Assembly (NCBI GenBank): GCA_902599335.1
Contig: CACKFA010000006.1
Coordinates: 1-64,000 of the forward strand
Reading direction: 5' to 3'
DNA length: 64,000 bases
DNA from: an uncultured Pelagibacteraceae bacterium
GTDB taxonomy: Bacteria > Pseudomonadota > Alphaproteobacteria > Pelagibacterales > Pelagibacteraceae
Part shown: positions 1 through 11,059 of the stretch, one piece after another
Numbering within the stretch: the stretch's first letter is position 1
Layout of the letters: the number at the start of each line of letters is the position of its first letter
The notes under the pieces: model-generated
What the model was told of the DNA's origin: nothing
The model's database searches: none
Seen by the model: the letters and a program-made list of their open reading frames with translations, nothing else
Program-made: the position numbers and the translations under genes

Positions 1-639
1 AAAAACGGAAATTCAAATAAACTTATTAATGGACCAATTTCAAAATCTACTTTTTTGAATAAAAAATATCTAGGTATAACAGAATACATCTGTTCTAAAT
101 TTTCTATAAAAGAAAATGCAATGTTAATATTCAATAAAAAATTAGCAGTTTGTCCTTTAACAACACATGTGCCTATTAAATTGGTTTCGAACAAAATTAA
201 TAAACGTTTAATCTTTGAAAAAGTAAGTTTAATAAATAATTTTTATAAAAAAAATATTGGAAAAATTCCTAAAATTGGAGTTCTAGGTCTTAATCCTCAT
301 TGCGAAAGTACTCTTAAAAGAAATGAGGATGATGCAATTTTAAGGCCTTCTATAAAAAATTTAAAAAATTTAAAATATAAAATTTCTGGACCATACGCAG
401 CTGATACATTATTTTTAAAACAAAATAGAAAAAAATTTGATGTAATAATTGGAATGTATCATGACCAAGTACTTACACCTTTAAAAACATTATTTGAATA
501 TGACGCTATAAATGTAACTTTAGGACTGCCATTTATAAGAATTTCTCCTGATCATGGACCTAATGAAAAAATGATGGGAAAAAATATCTCTAATCCATTA
601 AGCCTAATTAGAGCGATAGAATTTATGGATAAAAATTGA
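1..639 (+). CDS. pdxA: 4-hydroxythreonine-4-phosphate dehydrogenase PdxA, C-terminal part (5' truncated by window edge)
   Basis: Frame stays open to base 1 (KNGNSNKLINGPISKS...); motifs MYHDQVLTPLKTL and LGLPFIRISPDHG typical of PdxA. Confidence 0.93.
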   Translation, partial: KNGNSNKLINGPISKSTFLNKKYLGITEYICSKFSIKENAMLIFNKKLAVCPLTTHVPIKLVSNKINKRLIFEKVSLINNFYKKNIGKIPKIGVLGLNPHCESTLKRNEDDAILRPSIKNLKNLKYKISGPYAADTLFLKQNRKKFDVIIGMYHDQVLTPLKTLFEYDAINVTLGLPFIRISPDHGPNEKMMGKNISNPLSLIRAIEFMDKN

Positions 640-1421
640 TTAAAGCAAAAAAAAGTTTAGGTCAAAATTTTTTAATTGATAAAAATATTTTAGATAAAAT
701 TACTAATGTAACTAATATTGAAGACCAAATAATCCTTGAAATAGGGCCCGGAACTGGAAACCTTACTTCGTTTATTCTTAAAAAAAAACCAAAAAAATTT
801 TTTGTAATCGAAAAGGATGATAATTTAGCAAACGATCTTATTAAAAAATTTAATAAACAATTAACAATTATAAATGAGGATATTTTAAAAATTGATGAAA
901 CTTCTCTTTTTAAAGAGAAGGTAAAAGTCTTTGGAAATTTGCCCTACAATATTTCAACAGAAATATTGACTAAATGGATAATAAATTTAAAGAGTAAATT
1001 TTGGTTTGATTGTTTAGTTTTAATGTTTCAAAAAGAAGTTGCTGATAGAATAATTGCTAAATTTAACACATCAAATTATGGAAGATTATCAATTATTTGT
1101 AACTGGAAACTTAATATAAAAAAAATTTGTGATATAAAACCGGAAGCGTTTTCTCCAAAACCAAAAATAGATAGCTCATTACTCTTATTTTATCCTAAGA
1201 AAAATTTTATAAAAATTAAAAATCCAAATAAACTAGAAAAAATTACTAGAATTTTTTTTAATCAAAGAAGAAAAATGTTAAAAAAACCTTTTAATCAACT
1301 TTTTAATGGTGATCAAAAAATCCTAGATAAACTTAAAATTGATTTAACGATGAGGCCACAAAATCTAGATTTAGAAACTTATTACAAAATAGCTTGTGAA
1401 TATGAAAACTTAAGCTGTTAA
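636..1421 (+). CDS. rsmA: 16S rRNA dimethyladenosine transferase
   Basis: [29 protein letters not shown] motifs; overlaps pdxA end by 4 nt. Confidence 0.96.
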   Translation: MIKAKKSLGQNFLIDKNILDKITNVTNIEDQIILEIGPGTGNLTSFILKKKPKKFFVIEKDDNLANDLIKKFNKQLTIINEDILKIDETSLFKEKVKVFGNLPYNISTEILTKWIINLKSKFWFDCLVLMFQKEVADRIIAKFNTSNYGRLSIICNWKLNIKKICDIKPEAFSPKPKIDSSLLLFYPKKNFIKIKNPNKLEKITRIFFNQRRKMLKKPFNQLFNGDQKILDKLKIDLTMRPQNLDLETYYKIACEYENLSC

Positions 1422-2042
1422 TTTATCAACGTGACTTCTTATATAATCTAGATCATAATCTTTAGAGCCATTATTAATTACTGCATCTATCAATTTTGAT
1501 ATTTTGTTATAACATTCATTTAAATCATTATTAATAACTACATAATCATAATTTATCCAATGCAATACATCTCTTTCAAATTGTTTCATTCTTTCTTCGG
1601 CAATTAACTTATCGCTTGCATGTCGTTTAGATAATCTCTCAAACAAAACTTCTTTGCTAGGTGGAAGTATAAAAAAAGTAATTAATTTATAATCTAACTT
1701 TTTATTTTTTATTTGATCAGCTCCCTGCCAGTCAATATCAAAAAGTACATTTTTACCTTTGCTTAATTTGTCTATTACCGGTGTTCTTGTAGTTCCATAA
1801 AAATTATTGAAAACTTTTGCATACTCTAGAAATTCTTCATTCTTAATTAATCTTTTAAATTCTAACTCATCAACGAAAAAATAATCCTCATCTTGATTTT
1901 CGTTAGGTCTGGGTTGTCTAGTTGTATGTGATATAGAAATTTCGAAATTATCTTTTCCAGATAATTTTTTAACTAGAGTAGTTTTACCTGCTCCTGATGG
2001 AGAGGATAAAATTATCATTACCCCATCTTTTTCTGATGGCAT
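1410..2042 (-). CDS. gmk: guanylate kinase
   Basis: [13 protein letters not shown]-loop, [11 protein letters not shown] motif. Confidence 0.96.
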   Translation of the reverse strand: MPSEKDGVMIILSSPSGAGKTTLVKKLSGKDNFEISISHTTRQPRPNENQDEDYFFVDELEFKRLIKNEEFLEYAKVFNNFYGTTRTPVIDKLSKGKNVLFDIDWQGADQIKNKKLDYKLITFFILPPSKEVLFERLSKRHASDKLIAEERMKQFERDVLHWINYDYVVINNDLNECYNKISKLIDAVINNGSKDYDLDYIRSHVDKLTA

Positions 2043-2050
2043 TAAAACTT

Positions 2051-2290
2051 CTAGTTTGCTTTTCCTTCGATAAACTTAACTGCATCACCTACAGTTAAAA
2101 TTTTCTCAGCTTCACTGTCTGAAATTTCAGATCCGAATTCTTCTTCGAAAGCCATCACTAATTCTACTGTATCTAAACTATCAGCACCTAAATCGTCTAT
2201 AAAACTAGATTCTTCAGTTACTTTTGCTTCATCGATACCTAAGTGATCTGCTACAATTTTTTTAACTTTGCTTGAAACGTCTTCTGACAT
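2051..2290 (-). CDS. acpP: acyl carrier protein
   Basis: 79 aa, acidic, [16 protein letters not shown] phosphopantetheine site. Confidence 0.97.
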   Translation of the reverse strand: MSEDVSSKVKKIVADHLGIDEAKVTEESSFIDDLGADSLDTVELVMAFEEEFGSEISDSEAEKILTVGDAVKFIEGKAN

Positions 2291-2338
2291 ATTGATCCTT
2301 TTTGTTATAAATTCTTAATAGTTTAAAAACCTATTTTG

Positions 2339-3076
2339 TCAAGCCATATACATGCCTCCATTAACATGCAAGGTTTCGCCATTTATATAACTTGATTGAC
2401 TCGAGCATAAAAAAAGTACTGCATTTGCAATATCATCAGGCTCTCCTAGACGTGCTGAAGGTATTTTTGATATTATAGCCTCTTTGAATTTATCATCTAA
2501 TTTATCTGTCATGGCTGTTTTAATAAAGCCTGGCGAAATACAATTTATATTTATATTTTTTTTTGCATATTCCATTGCCAAACTTTTTGACATCGCAATT
2601 ATAGCTGCTTTAGAAGCAGTGTAATTGGCTTGTCCTAGGTTCCCTGTATGACCAACAACTGATGTAATATTAACAATCTTTCCAGATTTATTTTTAAGCA
2701 TTTTTTTTATTGCTGATTTGCTCATTAAAAAAGTTGATGTCAAATTAATATTAATTACTTTTTGCCATTCCTCTAAACTCATTCTAATTGCTAAATTATC
2801 TTGAGTAATTCCTGCATTGTTAACTATGCAATCTAATCTGCTACCAAGTTCTTTAGTTGCGTTTTCAACAAAATCTTCAATTTTATCGCTTTGAGAAATA
2901 TCAAACTTTAATATTTTAATATTTCCATATTTAGCTTTTAGTTCTTCAAGTTTTTCCGTTCTTGTGCCTGTAGCTAAAATATTTGCCCCTGCTTGATGTA
3001 ATTTTTCAATTATTGAATTTCCAATTCCACCTGAAGCACCTGTAACGATAATATTTTTATCTTTCAAATCTGTCAT
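2339..3076 (-). CDS. fabG: 3-oxoacyl-ACP reductase
   Basis: SDR motifs TGASGGIG, NNAGIT, YTASKAA; located in fab cluster. Confidence 0.95.
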   Translation of the reverse strand: MTDLKDKNIIVTGASGGIGNSIIEKLHQAGANILATGTRTEKLEELKAKYGNIKILKFDISQSDKIEDFVENATKELGSRLDCIVNNAGITQDNLAIRMSLEEWQKVININLTSTFLMSKSAIKKMLKNKSGKIVNITSVVGHTGNLGQANYTASKAAIIAMSKSLAMEYAKKNININCISPGFIKTAMTDKLDDKFKEAIISKIPSARLGEPDDIANAVLFLCSSQSSYINGETLHVNGGMYMA

Positions 3077-3999
3077 ATTTTTAAACCTTCAATATCACCT
3101 TGGCTATTAATTGTATCAATTTTTACATTTCTATTAATTCTTTTTACCAAACCTGACAAAACTTTCCCAGGTCCAATTTCTATAAAATGATCTATATCAT
3201 TTTCTATCATATTTATAACGCTTTCTCTCCATCTAACCCTATTCTCTATTTGCTTTATCAATAGATTTTTAAGCTCATCAGGATCTTTAATTTCATTAGC
3301 AGTTACATTTGAAATTAATGTATTTTGTCCATTTTTAAAATTGAGTTTATTTAACTCTTCTGTCATTATTTTTGTAGCATTATTCATTAAATCGCAGTGA
3401 AAGGGAGCGCTTACAGGAAGCTTTATGTTTTTTATTGAACTATCCGTTAATACTTTAATTAACTTTTCTAAATCTTCCGTTTTTCCACTTAAAACAATTT
3501 GACCTTCAGAATTATCATTAGCAATTTGTGCTTTTAAATTTTCTTTATTTTGTTTCAAAATTTTTTCAATCATATCAACTGTTGTACCCAATACAGCAAC
3601 CATTCCTCCTTGTCCTTTAGGCACAGAGTTTTGCATAGCATCCCCTCTAATTCTTAATATTTTTAAAGTATCTGAATAATCTAGATATCCTGCACATGAT
3701 AAAGCTGAATATTCACCTAAAGAATGTCCTGCAAAGTATTTCGCTTTATTTAAATCTAAGTTAAATTCATTTTTTGCTAAATTAAATATTGAATAGCTAA
3801 TTAAAAATATTGCAGGTTGTGTATTTGCGGTTAAATCCAATTCTTCTTTTGGACCATCTAAAATAAGCTTAGAAATAGGAAAGTTTAATGTTTCATCTGC
3901 TTGTTTAAACAGGTTTTTAACTATACCAAATTTATCATACAGCTCTTTTCCCATACCCACTATTTGAGATCCCTGCCCTGGAAAAATTACTGAAAACAT
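3073..3999 (-). CDS. fabD: malonyl-CoA:ACP transacylase
   Basis: FPGQGSQ, GHSLGEYSAL active-site motif. Confidence 0.96.
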   Translation of the reverse strand: MFSVIFPGQGSQIVGMGKELYDKFGIVKNLFKQADETLNFPISKLILDGPKEELDLTANTQPAIFLISYSIFNLAKNEFNLDLNKAKYFAGHSLGEYSALSCAGYLDYSDTLKILRIRGDAMQNSVPKGQGGMVAVLGTTVDMIEKILKQNKENLKAQIANDNSEGQIVLSGKTEDLEKLIKVLTDSSIKNIKLPVSAPFHCDLMNNATKIMTEELNKLNFKNGQNTLISNVTANEIKDPDELKNLLIKQIENRVRWRESVINMIENDIDHFIEIGPGKVLSGLVKRINRNVKIDTINSQGDIEGLKI

Positions 4000-4086
4000 A
4001 TAAAAAAAACTAATTATTTTGCCTTTTTAACTATTGTAATTGAACTTTTATAATAGTATATCCTCACTTTTTATTAAAGAACTTAA

Positions 4087-4440
4087 ATGAATTTATACGA
4101 ACATACTATTATAGCTAGGCAGGATGCTTCACCAAGTGAATTAAAGCAATTAACAGAAAAATATTCTAAAATTGTTGAAAAAAATGATGGTGAAGTTGTT
4201 AAAACTGAAAACTGGGGATTACTTAACTTATCTTATTTAATTAAAAAAAATAAGAAAGGAAGTTACATACACTTTAAAATAAAAGGTAAAGGTAATGTTA
4301 TTGATGAATTGGAAAAAAATGAAGCTATAGATAAAAAATTACTGAGATATTTAACAGTTAGAGTAAAAAAATTTGACTTAAAAACAAGCTATTTTGGAAA
4401 AAAAGAAGATAGCGAAAAAAAAGAAAGTGTTAAAAACTAA
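4087..4440 (+). CDS. rpsF: 30S ribosomal protein S6
   Basis: [13 protein letters not shown]...; first gene of rpsF-rpsR-rplI order. Confidence 0.95.
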   Translation: MNLYEHTIIARQDASPSELKQLTEKYSKIVEKNDGEVVKTENWGLLNLSYLIKKNKKGSYIHFKIKGKGNVIDELEKNEAIDKKLLRYLTVRVKKFDLKTSYFGKKEDSEKKESVKN

Positions 4441-4712
4441 TGCCAAAAAGACAAAGTGGAAATAAAAAAGGTAAACAAAGTAACTTTGCAAAATTAAGTA
4501 TTTTTCAACCAAATAAATATAAATTTAAAAAAACTTGTCCATTGTCGGTAAAGGGTGCTCCTGAAGTGGATTATAAAAACATAAAACTTTTAAAAAAATA
4601 TGTTTCTGAGAATGGTAAAATTTTGCCTTCAAGGATTACAAATGTATCTCAAAAAAAACAAAGAGAACTGTCTCTTTCAATCAAAAGAGCTAGAAATTTA
4701 GCATTAATATAA
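4440..4712 (+). CDS. rpsR: 30S ribosomal protein S18
   Basis: [41 protein letters not shown]. Confidence 0.95.
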   Translation: MPKRQSGNKKGKQSNFAKLSIFQPNKYKFKKTCPLSVKGAPEVDYKNIKLLKKYVSENGKILPSRITNVSQKKQRELSLSIKRARNLALI

Positions 4713-4713
4713 A

Positions 4714-5172
4714 ATGAAAGTAATCTTATTAGAAAATGTAAAAAGAATTGGGTCTATTGGCGAAGTAATAGATGTGAAAAGAGGTTTTGCTAGAAACTTT
4801 CTAATCGCTAATAAAAAAGCTCTCTATGCATCAAAAGAAAATATAAAAGAAGTTGAAAAAATGAAAACTGAGTTATCTAAAAAAGATAACGAAAAGAAAA
4901 AAGAAGCCTCTCAAATTGCTGAGCAAATAAATGGTAAAGAGTATTCTGTCAAAAAACTAAGTACAGAAAATAATGAATTATATGGTTCAGTTAAACCAAC
5001 TGAAATTTCAAAACTTATTAAAGAAGAAAATAAAATCGATATAAAGCCTTCAATGATACAACCAGTTGAAGAAATAAAAGCTTTAGGAAAGTTTAAAGTT
5101 AAAATTTCTTTACACTCAGAAGTTGATGCTGAAATTACAATCAATGTTTCTTCTGCTGATACAATTCAATAA
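4714..5172 (+). CDS. rplI: 50S ribosomal protein L9
   Basis: MKVILLENVKRIGSIGEVIDVKRGFARNFLI signature. Confidence 0.96.
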   Translation: MKVILLENVKRIGSIGEVIDVKRGFARNFLIANKKALYASKENIKEVEKMKTELSKKDNEKKKEASQIAEQINGKEYSVKKLSTENNELYGSVKPTEISKLIKEENKIDIKPSMIQPVEEIKALGKFKVKISLHSEVDAEITINVSSADTIQ

Positions 5173-5239
5173 TTATACATTCTTTTCCCCAGTAGAAATA
5201 TACAATTTGATTTAATTATTATTTATGTAGATTCATTCT

Positions 5240-6658
5240 ATGGAAAATAATTTAAGTATAGTCAAAGATCAATTTAAAGAGTTGCCAAATAATATTGAGG
5301 CGGAGCAAGCTGTAATAGGTTCTATCCTTGTAAGCAATGATATTTTTGATGAAATAAATACAATAATTTCCAATATTAACTTTTACGATCCAATGCATCA
5401 AAAAATATTTGAGGCAGTTGAAAGTCTTATATACAAAGGAATGTTAGCTAACCCAATTACTTTAAAAAATTATTTTGAAGATGAAAAAGATGATCTAAAT
5501 GTTCCAGAATATTTGGTAAAAATCACAAAGTTTTCTACTTCAGTTAGGCAAGCAATAGAATACTCAAAAATAATTTATGATATGTTTGTTAGAAGAGAAT
5601 TAATAAAAATTTCTGAACAAACTATTGATAGCGCAAAATTAAATGATCTTGATACTAACGGACAGTCTATAATTGAAAGTTCTGAAAGATTATTATTTGA
5701 TTTAGCTGAAAAAGGTTCTTTCAATTCTTCTTTAGTAAAATTTGATGAGGCAATGAAACAAACAATTGAAATGGCTTCAGCTGCTTATAAGAATGAAGAA
5801 GGAATCGTTGGTGTTCCAACTGGTTTAAGAGACCTAGATGATAAGCTCGGTGGTTTACATCAATCAGATTTAATTATTATTGCTGGTCGACCATCAATGG
5901 GTAAAACTTCACTAGCAACAAATATTGCATTTAATGCTGCTCAAAAACTACAAGAGAGTGGTAAGAAATCATCTATAGCTTTCTTTTCACTTGAAATGTC
6001 TTCAGAACAATTGTCTACAAGAATTATATCTGAACAAGCTAGAATTAGTTCTAATGATATTAGAAGAGGAAGAATATCAGATGATCAATTTGATAAATTT
6101 TTAGAAACATCAAAAAATATTTCTGAACTGCCCCTTTATATTGATGAAACTCCAGCAATAAGTATAGCTGCTCTCAGTAATAGAGCGAGGCGTATTAAAA
6201 GGCTTTTTGGCCTTGATATGATAGTAGTTGATTACATCCAATTAATGAGAGGAACTACATTCAATAAAGATGGAAGAGTTCAAGAGATTTCACAAATTAC
6301 TCAAGGGCTTAAAGCAATAGCCAAAGAACTCTCAGTTCCTGTGGTAGCTCTATCGCAGCTTTCTCGACAAGTAGAACAAAGAGATGATCACAAACCACAA
6401 TTGGCAGACTTAAGAGAATCTGGATCTATTGAACAAGATGCCGATGTTGTAATGTTTGTTTATAGAGAAGGATATTATTTGCAAAGAAAAGAACCAAGAG
6501 AAGCAACAGTTGAACATGCTGAATGGCAAGCAAAAATGAATGAAGTTGCACATTTAGCTCAAATTATAATTGGAAAACAAAGACATGGTCCTATTGGTAA
6601 TGTAACTCTTGAATTTGAGGAAAGATTTACAAAATTTAAGGATACTCAATCAAGTTAA
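5240..6658 (+). CDS. dnaB: replicative DNA helicase
   Basis: PNNIEAEQAVIGSIL N-terminus, GRPSMGKTSLA Walker A, VVDYIQLM. Confidence 0.96.
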   Translation: MENNLSIVKDQFKELPNNIEAEQAVIGSILVSNDIFDEINTIISNINFYDPMHQKIFEAVESLIYKGMLANPITLKNYFEDEKDDLNVPEYLVKITKFSTSVRQAIEYSKIIYDMFVRRELIKISEQTIDSAKLNDLDTNGQSIIESSERLLFDLAEKGSFNSSLVKFDEAMKQTIEMASAAYKNEEGIVGVPTGLRDLDDKLGGLHQSDLIIIAGRPSMGKTSLATNIAFNAAQKLQESGKKSSIAFFSLEMSSEQLSTRIISEQARISSNDIRRGRISDDQFDKFLETSKNISELPLYIDETPAISIAALSNRARRIKRLFGLDMIVVDYIQLMRGTTFNKDGRVQEISQITQGLKAIAKELSVPVVALSQLSRQVEQRDDHKPQLADLRESGSIEQDADVVMFVYREGYYLQRKEPREATVEHAEWQAKMNEVAHLAQIIIGKQRHGPIGNVTLEFEERFTKFKDTQSS

Positions 6659-6679
6659 ATTCCAATATAAAGAGCTTGA

Positions 6680-9076
6680 ATGATAGCTCATTTTTATCAA
6701 AACGTTATCCTTAAAAATCCCAAAGCAATATTTGTATTGTTAATTATTGCTATTTTAAGTTTTGGATACTATTCAAAAAATTTTAGGCTAGATGCTTCAT
6801 CAGAAACCTTATTAATAGAGGGTGACCCAGATTTAGCATATTTGAAAGAAGTCTCTGAAAGATATGGATCTAAAGAATTTTTAATTCTTACCTATACACC
6901 AAATGAGGGAATGGTAACTGACACTTCAATTAACAATTTATTAAGTTTAAAATATAAAATTCAGAGCCTAAATTGGGTCCATAGTGTAATTACATTATTA
7001 GATATTCCTCTTTTAAATAATTCTGATGCACCCCTTCAAAAAAGACTTGAAAGCTTTAAAACATTAAAAGATGAAGATGTTGATAGGGATCGAGGTTTTA
7101 AAGAAATTTTAAATAGTCCTGTTTTTCGTAATTTTGTCATTAGCGAAGATGGTAAAACTAGTGGGATTATTGTTAACATTAAACGGTCTCAAAAATTAAA
7201 AGATATAGAAAATAAATCAAAAGAAGAAGTTGAACTAATTAAAGATCAAATCAAAAAACAAAACCATCAGAATATTTTAGAAATAAGACAAGTTATTCAA
7301 AGTTATGGTGATGTTGGAAAAATTTATCTTGGTGGAATACCAATGATTGCTGATGATATGATGACTTTTATCAAAAGCGATATAATAGTTTTTGGTTTGG
7401 GAGTTCTATTATTTATCATTGCTACTTTATGGTTTGTTTTTAGAAACCTGCTTTGGATTGTGGTTCCTATAAGTAGTTGTCTTTTTTCCGTGATAATTAT
7501 GATGGGGTTACTTGGACTACTAGGATGGAAAGTTACAGTCATTTCATCAAATTTTATTGCACTTATGTTGATTTTAACAATGGCAATGAATATTCATATG
7601 AGCACTAGATTTCTTCAGCTTAAAAAAGATTTTCCATCAAAAAATAATTTTGAAATTATTTCCTTAACAACTTCAAAAATGTTTTGGCCAATTCTTTATA
7701 CTGTTCTAACTACAATTTTTGCATTCTTATCTTTAATTTTTAGTGAAATAAAACCTATTATTGATTTTGGTTGGATGATGACTTTTGGGTTAATTACATC
7801 ATTTATGATCACATTTACTTTATTACCTACCCTTTTAAACTTTGCACCCACAAATAATATTTCAGTTAAAAAAGAACAAAAATCTAAAATTACAAATTTA
7901 CTTGGTCTAATTTCTCTTAATAATAAAAACTCAATTTTCTTGGTAACTGTAATAGTTATAATATTCAGTATTACTGGAATAAGTAAGCTTGAGGTTGAAA
8001 ATAGTTTTATAAATTACTTTGATAAAAATACTGAAATTTACAAGGGCATGAAGCTTATAGATGAAGAGCTAGGCGGAACCACTCCTTTAGAGGTTATTAT
8101 AAAGTTTCCAAAGAAAGAAAAGGTAAAAAAATCTAAGGAAGATGATGAATTTGACGATTGGGGTGATGAAGAAGATACTAATGATGAAAAATACTGGTTT
8201 ACCAAAGATAAAATTGATCTAATTACATCTATTCATAATTACTTGGATAGCTTACCTGAAATTGGCAAAGTTCTATCTTTTTCATCTATTATTGAGGTTG
8301 CTACTCAATTAAACAACAATAAACCTCTAGGTACTTTAGAAATGGGAGTGCTTTACTCTAAAATTCCTGAGAGCATTAAAACTGAAATTATCGATCCTTA
8401 TCTTTCAATTAAAGATAATGAAGCTCGAATTAGTTTAAGAATTATAGACTCGCAGGAAGATTTAAGAAGAAATGATTTAATTAACAAAATTAATTTTGAT
8501 TTAAAAGATAAATTTGGTTTAGAAGAAAAAGATTACAAATTAGCAGGTGTATTAATATTATTTAATAACTTATTACAAAGCTTGTTTAAATCTCAAATTT
8601 TAACATTGGGATTGGTTATGATTGGAATATTTTCAATGTTCATAATCTTATTTAGAAATATCAAGCTTTCATTAATTGGTGTTGTTCCAAATTTTATTGC
8701 CGCCTTTTTTATACTAGGAATAATTGGATTGTTAGGAATACCTTTGGACATGATGACGATAACAATTGCAGCAATCACGATAGGTATCGCAGTAGATAAC
8801 AGCATTCACTATATCTACAGATTTAAAGAAGAGTTTAATAAAATAAAGGATTACAGCAAAACATTAAAAACGTGTCATTCAACTGTTGGAGTTGCTATAC
8901 TAAACACTTCAATTACGATTGTTTTTGGATTTTCTATTTTAGTGTTATCAAAGTTTATCCCAACGATTTATTTTGGTGTGTTTACTGGCCTGGCTATGTT
9001 ATTAGCTATGATATCGGTATTAACACTACTTCCTGCATTAATTTTAATTATTAAACCTTTTGGTAAATCATCTTAA
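6680..9076 (+). CDS. RND superfamily (MMPL-like) exporter, two sterol-sensing-like membrane repeats
   Basis: 798 aa with two hydrophobic blocks; AITIGIAVDNSIHYIYRFKEEF motif typical of predicted RND exporters. Confidence 0.8.
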   Translation: MIAHFYQNVILKNPKAIFVLLIIAILSFGYYSKNFRLDASSETLLIEGDPDLAYLKEVSERYGSKEFLILTYTPNEGMVTDTSINNLLSLKYKIQSLNWVHSVITLLDIPLLNNSDAPLQKRLESFKTLKDEDVDRDRGFKEILNSPVFRNFVISEDGKTSGIIVNIKRSQKLKDIENKSKEEVELIKDQIKKQNHQNILEIRQVIQSYGDVGKIYLGGIPMIADDMMTFIKSDIIVFGLGVLLFIIATLWFVFRNLLWIVVPISSCLFSVIIMMGLLGLLGWKVTVISSNFIALMLILTMAMNIHMSTRFLQLKKDFPSKNNFEIISLTTSKMFWPILYTVLTTIFAFLSLIFSEIKPIIDFGWMMTFGLITSFMITFTLLPTLLNFAPTNNISVKKEQKSKITNLLGLISLNNKNSIFLVTVIVIIFSITGISKLEVENSFINYFDKNTEIYKGMKLIDEELGGTTPLEVIIKFPKKEKVKKSKEDDEFDDWGDEEDTNDEKYWFTKDKIDLITSIHNYLDSLPEIGKVLSFSSIIEVATQLNNNKPLGTLEMGVLYSKIPESIKTEIIDPYLSIKDNEARISLRIIDSQEDLRRNDLINKINFDLKDKFGLEEKDYKLAGVLILFNNLLQSLFKSQILTLGLVMIGIFSMFIILFRNIKLSLIGVVPNFIAAFFILGIIGLLGIPLDMMTITIAAITIGIAVDNSIHYIYRFKEEFNKIKDYSKTLKTCHSTVGVAILNTSITIVFGFSILVLSKFIPTIYFGVFTGLAMLLAMISVLTLLPALILIIKPFGKSS

Positions 9077-9621
9077 TGTTAGAAATCATAAACGATTTTT
9101 ATAAAGCAATATCAATAATTGATTTAATTTATTTAATTTTGACAATCCTTTCTTTGATTAATTGTTACAAAAAAGGTTTTATTTTAAGTATTCTTTCAAT
9201 GGCTAAATGGTTGCTGGCATACATAATTACATTAATTCTATTTCCAAAAATGAAACCCTATGTAAAAGACATAATTGATAATGAGTATGTGCTCGATGTT
9301 GGTTTAGGAATAGTAATATTTATTGTTGTTATCTTTTTGGTTTTATTAGTTAATAAGGGAATTAGTAAAGCAGTCAGATATACGGGAATCGGTGGCTTAG
9401 ATAAGACGTTTGGATTCTTTTTTGGTTTTATAAGAGCTTACATTATTTCTGTATGTATCTTTTCAGGTGTTCATATCGTTTATAATTATGATAAATGGCC
9501 AATAAATTTTGACAAATCATACGTCTTTCCATATTTAGAAAAAGGTAGTAGTTATCTGATAAAAGAATTTCCTAATGAAAAAACATATCAAGATTCTAAA
9601 GAAAAAATTACAGATCTATAA
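9076..9621 (+). CDS. cvpA: CvpA family membrane protein
   Basis: Four TM segments, GGLDKTFGFFFGFIRAYI motif, directly upstream of purF. Confidence 0.85.
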   Translation: MLEIINDFYKAISIIDLIYLILTILSLINCYKKGFILSILSMAKWLLAYIITLILFPKMKPYVKDIIDNEYVLDVGLGIVIFIVVIFLVLLVNKGISKAVRYTGIGGLDKTFGFFFGFIRAYIISVCIFSGVHIVYNYDKWPINFDKSYVFPYLEKGSSYLIKEFPNEKTYQDSKEKITDL

Positions 9622-11056
9622 TCCAAGACTTAAGGAAGAATGCGGAGTTTTTGGTATTAGCAATGCAAAGGATGCTTCAGCTCTAACAGCACTTGGACTT
9701 CACGCTCTACAACACAGGGGTCAAGAAGGTTGTGGAATAGTTACTTTTGATGGAGAAAAATATTATTCTGAGAAAAGATTTGGTTTAGTTGGTGATAATT
9801 TCAACAAAGAAAAGGTGCTTAATAATCTTAAGGGAAATTATGCGATTGGCCATAACAGATATAGCACTACTGGAAATAATATATTAAGAAACATTCAGCC
9901 TTTTTTTGCTGACACCAATGCAGGTGGAATTGGAGTTGCACATAATGGAAATCTTACTAATTCAATTGCTTTGAGAAATAAACTAGTTGAAGATGGAGCT
10001 ATATTTTACACTACTTCAGATACTGAGACGATTGTTCAATTAATCGCTAAATCAAAAAGACCAAAAACAATTGACAAAGTAATTGATGCAATTTTTCAAA
10101 TTCAAGGTGGTTATGCATTAGTAATGTTAACGCAAAACTCATTAATTGGGGTTAGAGATCCTTATGGAATTAGACCTCTAGTAATCGGTAAGCTTGGTAA
10201 TAGTTATGTCTTAGCTTCTGAAACTTGTGCATTTGACATTATTGGTGCTAAATTTGTAAGAGAAGTTGAAAATGGAGAGATAGTTTTAATTGAAAATAAC
10301 GAACTAAAAAGTATTAAACCATTCCCTGCTAAAAAAGTAAGGCCTTGTGTTTTTGAATATATTTATTTTTCAAGACCAGATAGTTTAATAGGAGGCAAAA
10401 CAGCATATGAACATAGAAAAAATATTGGTAGAGAGCTAGCAAAAGAAAATGATACTGATGCTGATATAGTGGTTCCTGTTCCAGACTCTGGAAATGCTGC
10501 AGCTATGGGTTTTGCTCAAGAATTAAAAATGAATTTTGAGCATGGATTAATTCGAAACCATTATGTTGGAAGAACTTTCATTGAACCAAGCCAAAAAATT
10601 AGAAGTTTAGGTGTCAAATTAAAATTAAATGCTAATCAAACGACAATTAAAAATAAAAAAATAATTCTAATTGATGACTCACTTGTTCGAGGAACCACAT
10701 CATATAAAATAGTTAAAATGCTTTATGATGCTGGTGCAAAAGAAGTTCATGTCAAAATTGCATGCCCTGAAATAAGGTACCCAGATTTTTATGGTGTAGA
10801 TACACCTACAAAAAAAGAATTGTTGGCAGCAAATAAAACAAATGATGAAATTTGCGAATATATTGGAGCTAAAACTTTAGGATTTTTAACAATTGAGGGT
10901 TTGTATAAAGCAATTGGTTTTGAAAAAAGAAACGAAACATATCCACAATTAACAGATCATTATTTTACAGGCGAATATCCTGTTAAATTAGTAGATGAAT
11001 TAGGAGATAATAAAATAACTCAGTTATCTTTACTAAGTACCGGATCAAACAATTAA
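9575..11056 (+). CDS. purF: amidophosphoribosyltransferase
   Basis: EECGVFGI catalytic Cys, ALQHRGQEGCGI, IDDSLVRGTTS PRPP motif. Confidence 0.96.
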   Translation: MKKHIKILKKKLQIYNPRLKEECGVFGISNAKDASALTALGLHALQHRGQEGCGIVTFDGEKYYSEKRFGLVGDNFNKEKVLNNLKGNYAIGHNRYSTTGNNILRNIQPFFADTNAGGIGVAHNGNLTNSIALRNKLVEDGAIFYTTSDTETIVQLIAKSKRPKTIDKVIDAIFQIQGGYALVMLTQNSLIGVRDPYGIRPLVIGKLGNSYVLASETCAFDIIGAKFVREVENGEIVLIENNELKSIKPFPAKKVRPCVFEYIYFSRPDSLIGGKTAYEHRKNIGRELAKENDTDADIVVPVPDSGNAAAMGFAQELKMNFEHGLIRNHYVGRTFIEPSQKIRSLGVKLKLNANQTTIKNKKIILIDDSLVRGTTSYKIVKMLYDAGAKEVHVKIACPEIRYPDFYGVDTPTKKELLAANKTNDEICEYIGAKTLGFLTIEGLYKAIGFEKRNETYPQLTDHYFTGEYPVKLVDELGDNKITQLSLLSTGSNN

Positions 11057-11059
11057 ATT

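Noticed and set aside
4911-5144. 77-aa ORF antisense to rplI
   Set aside because: Shadow ORF fully inside a highly confident ribosomal protein gene; same reasoning applies to 7324-7542, 8593-8805, 26587-26910, 30401-30739, 31236-31484, 32308-32559, 42297-42668, 62399-62833 and similar.
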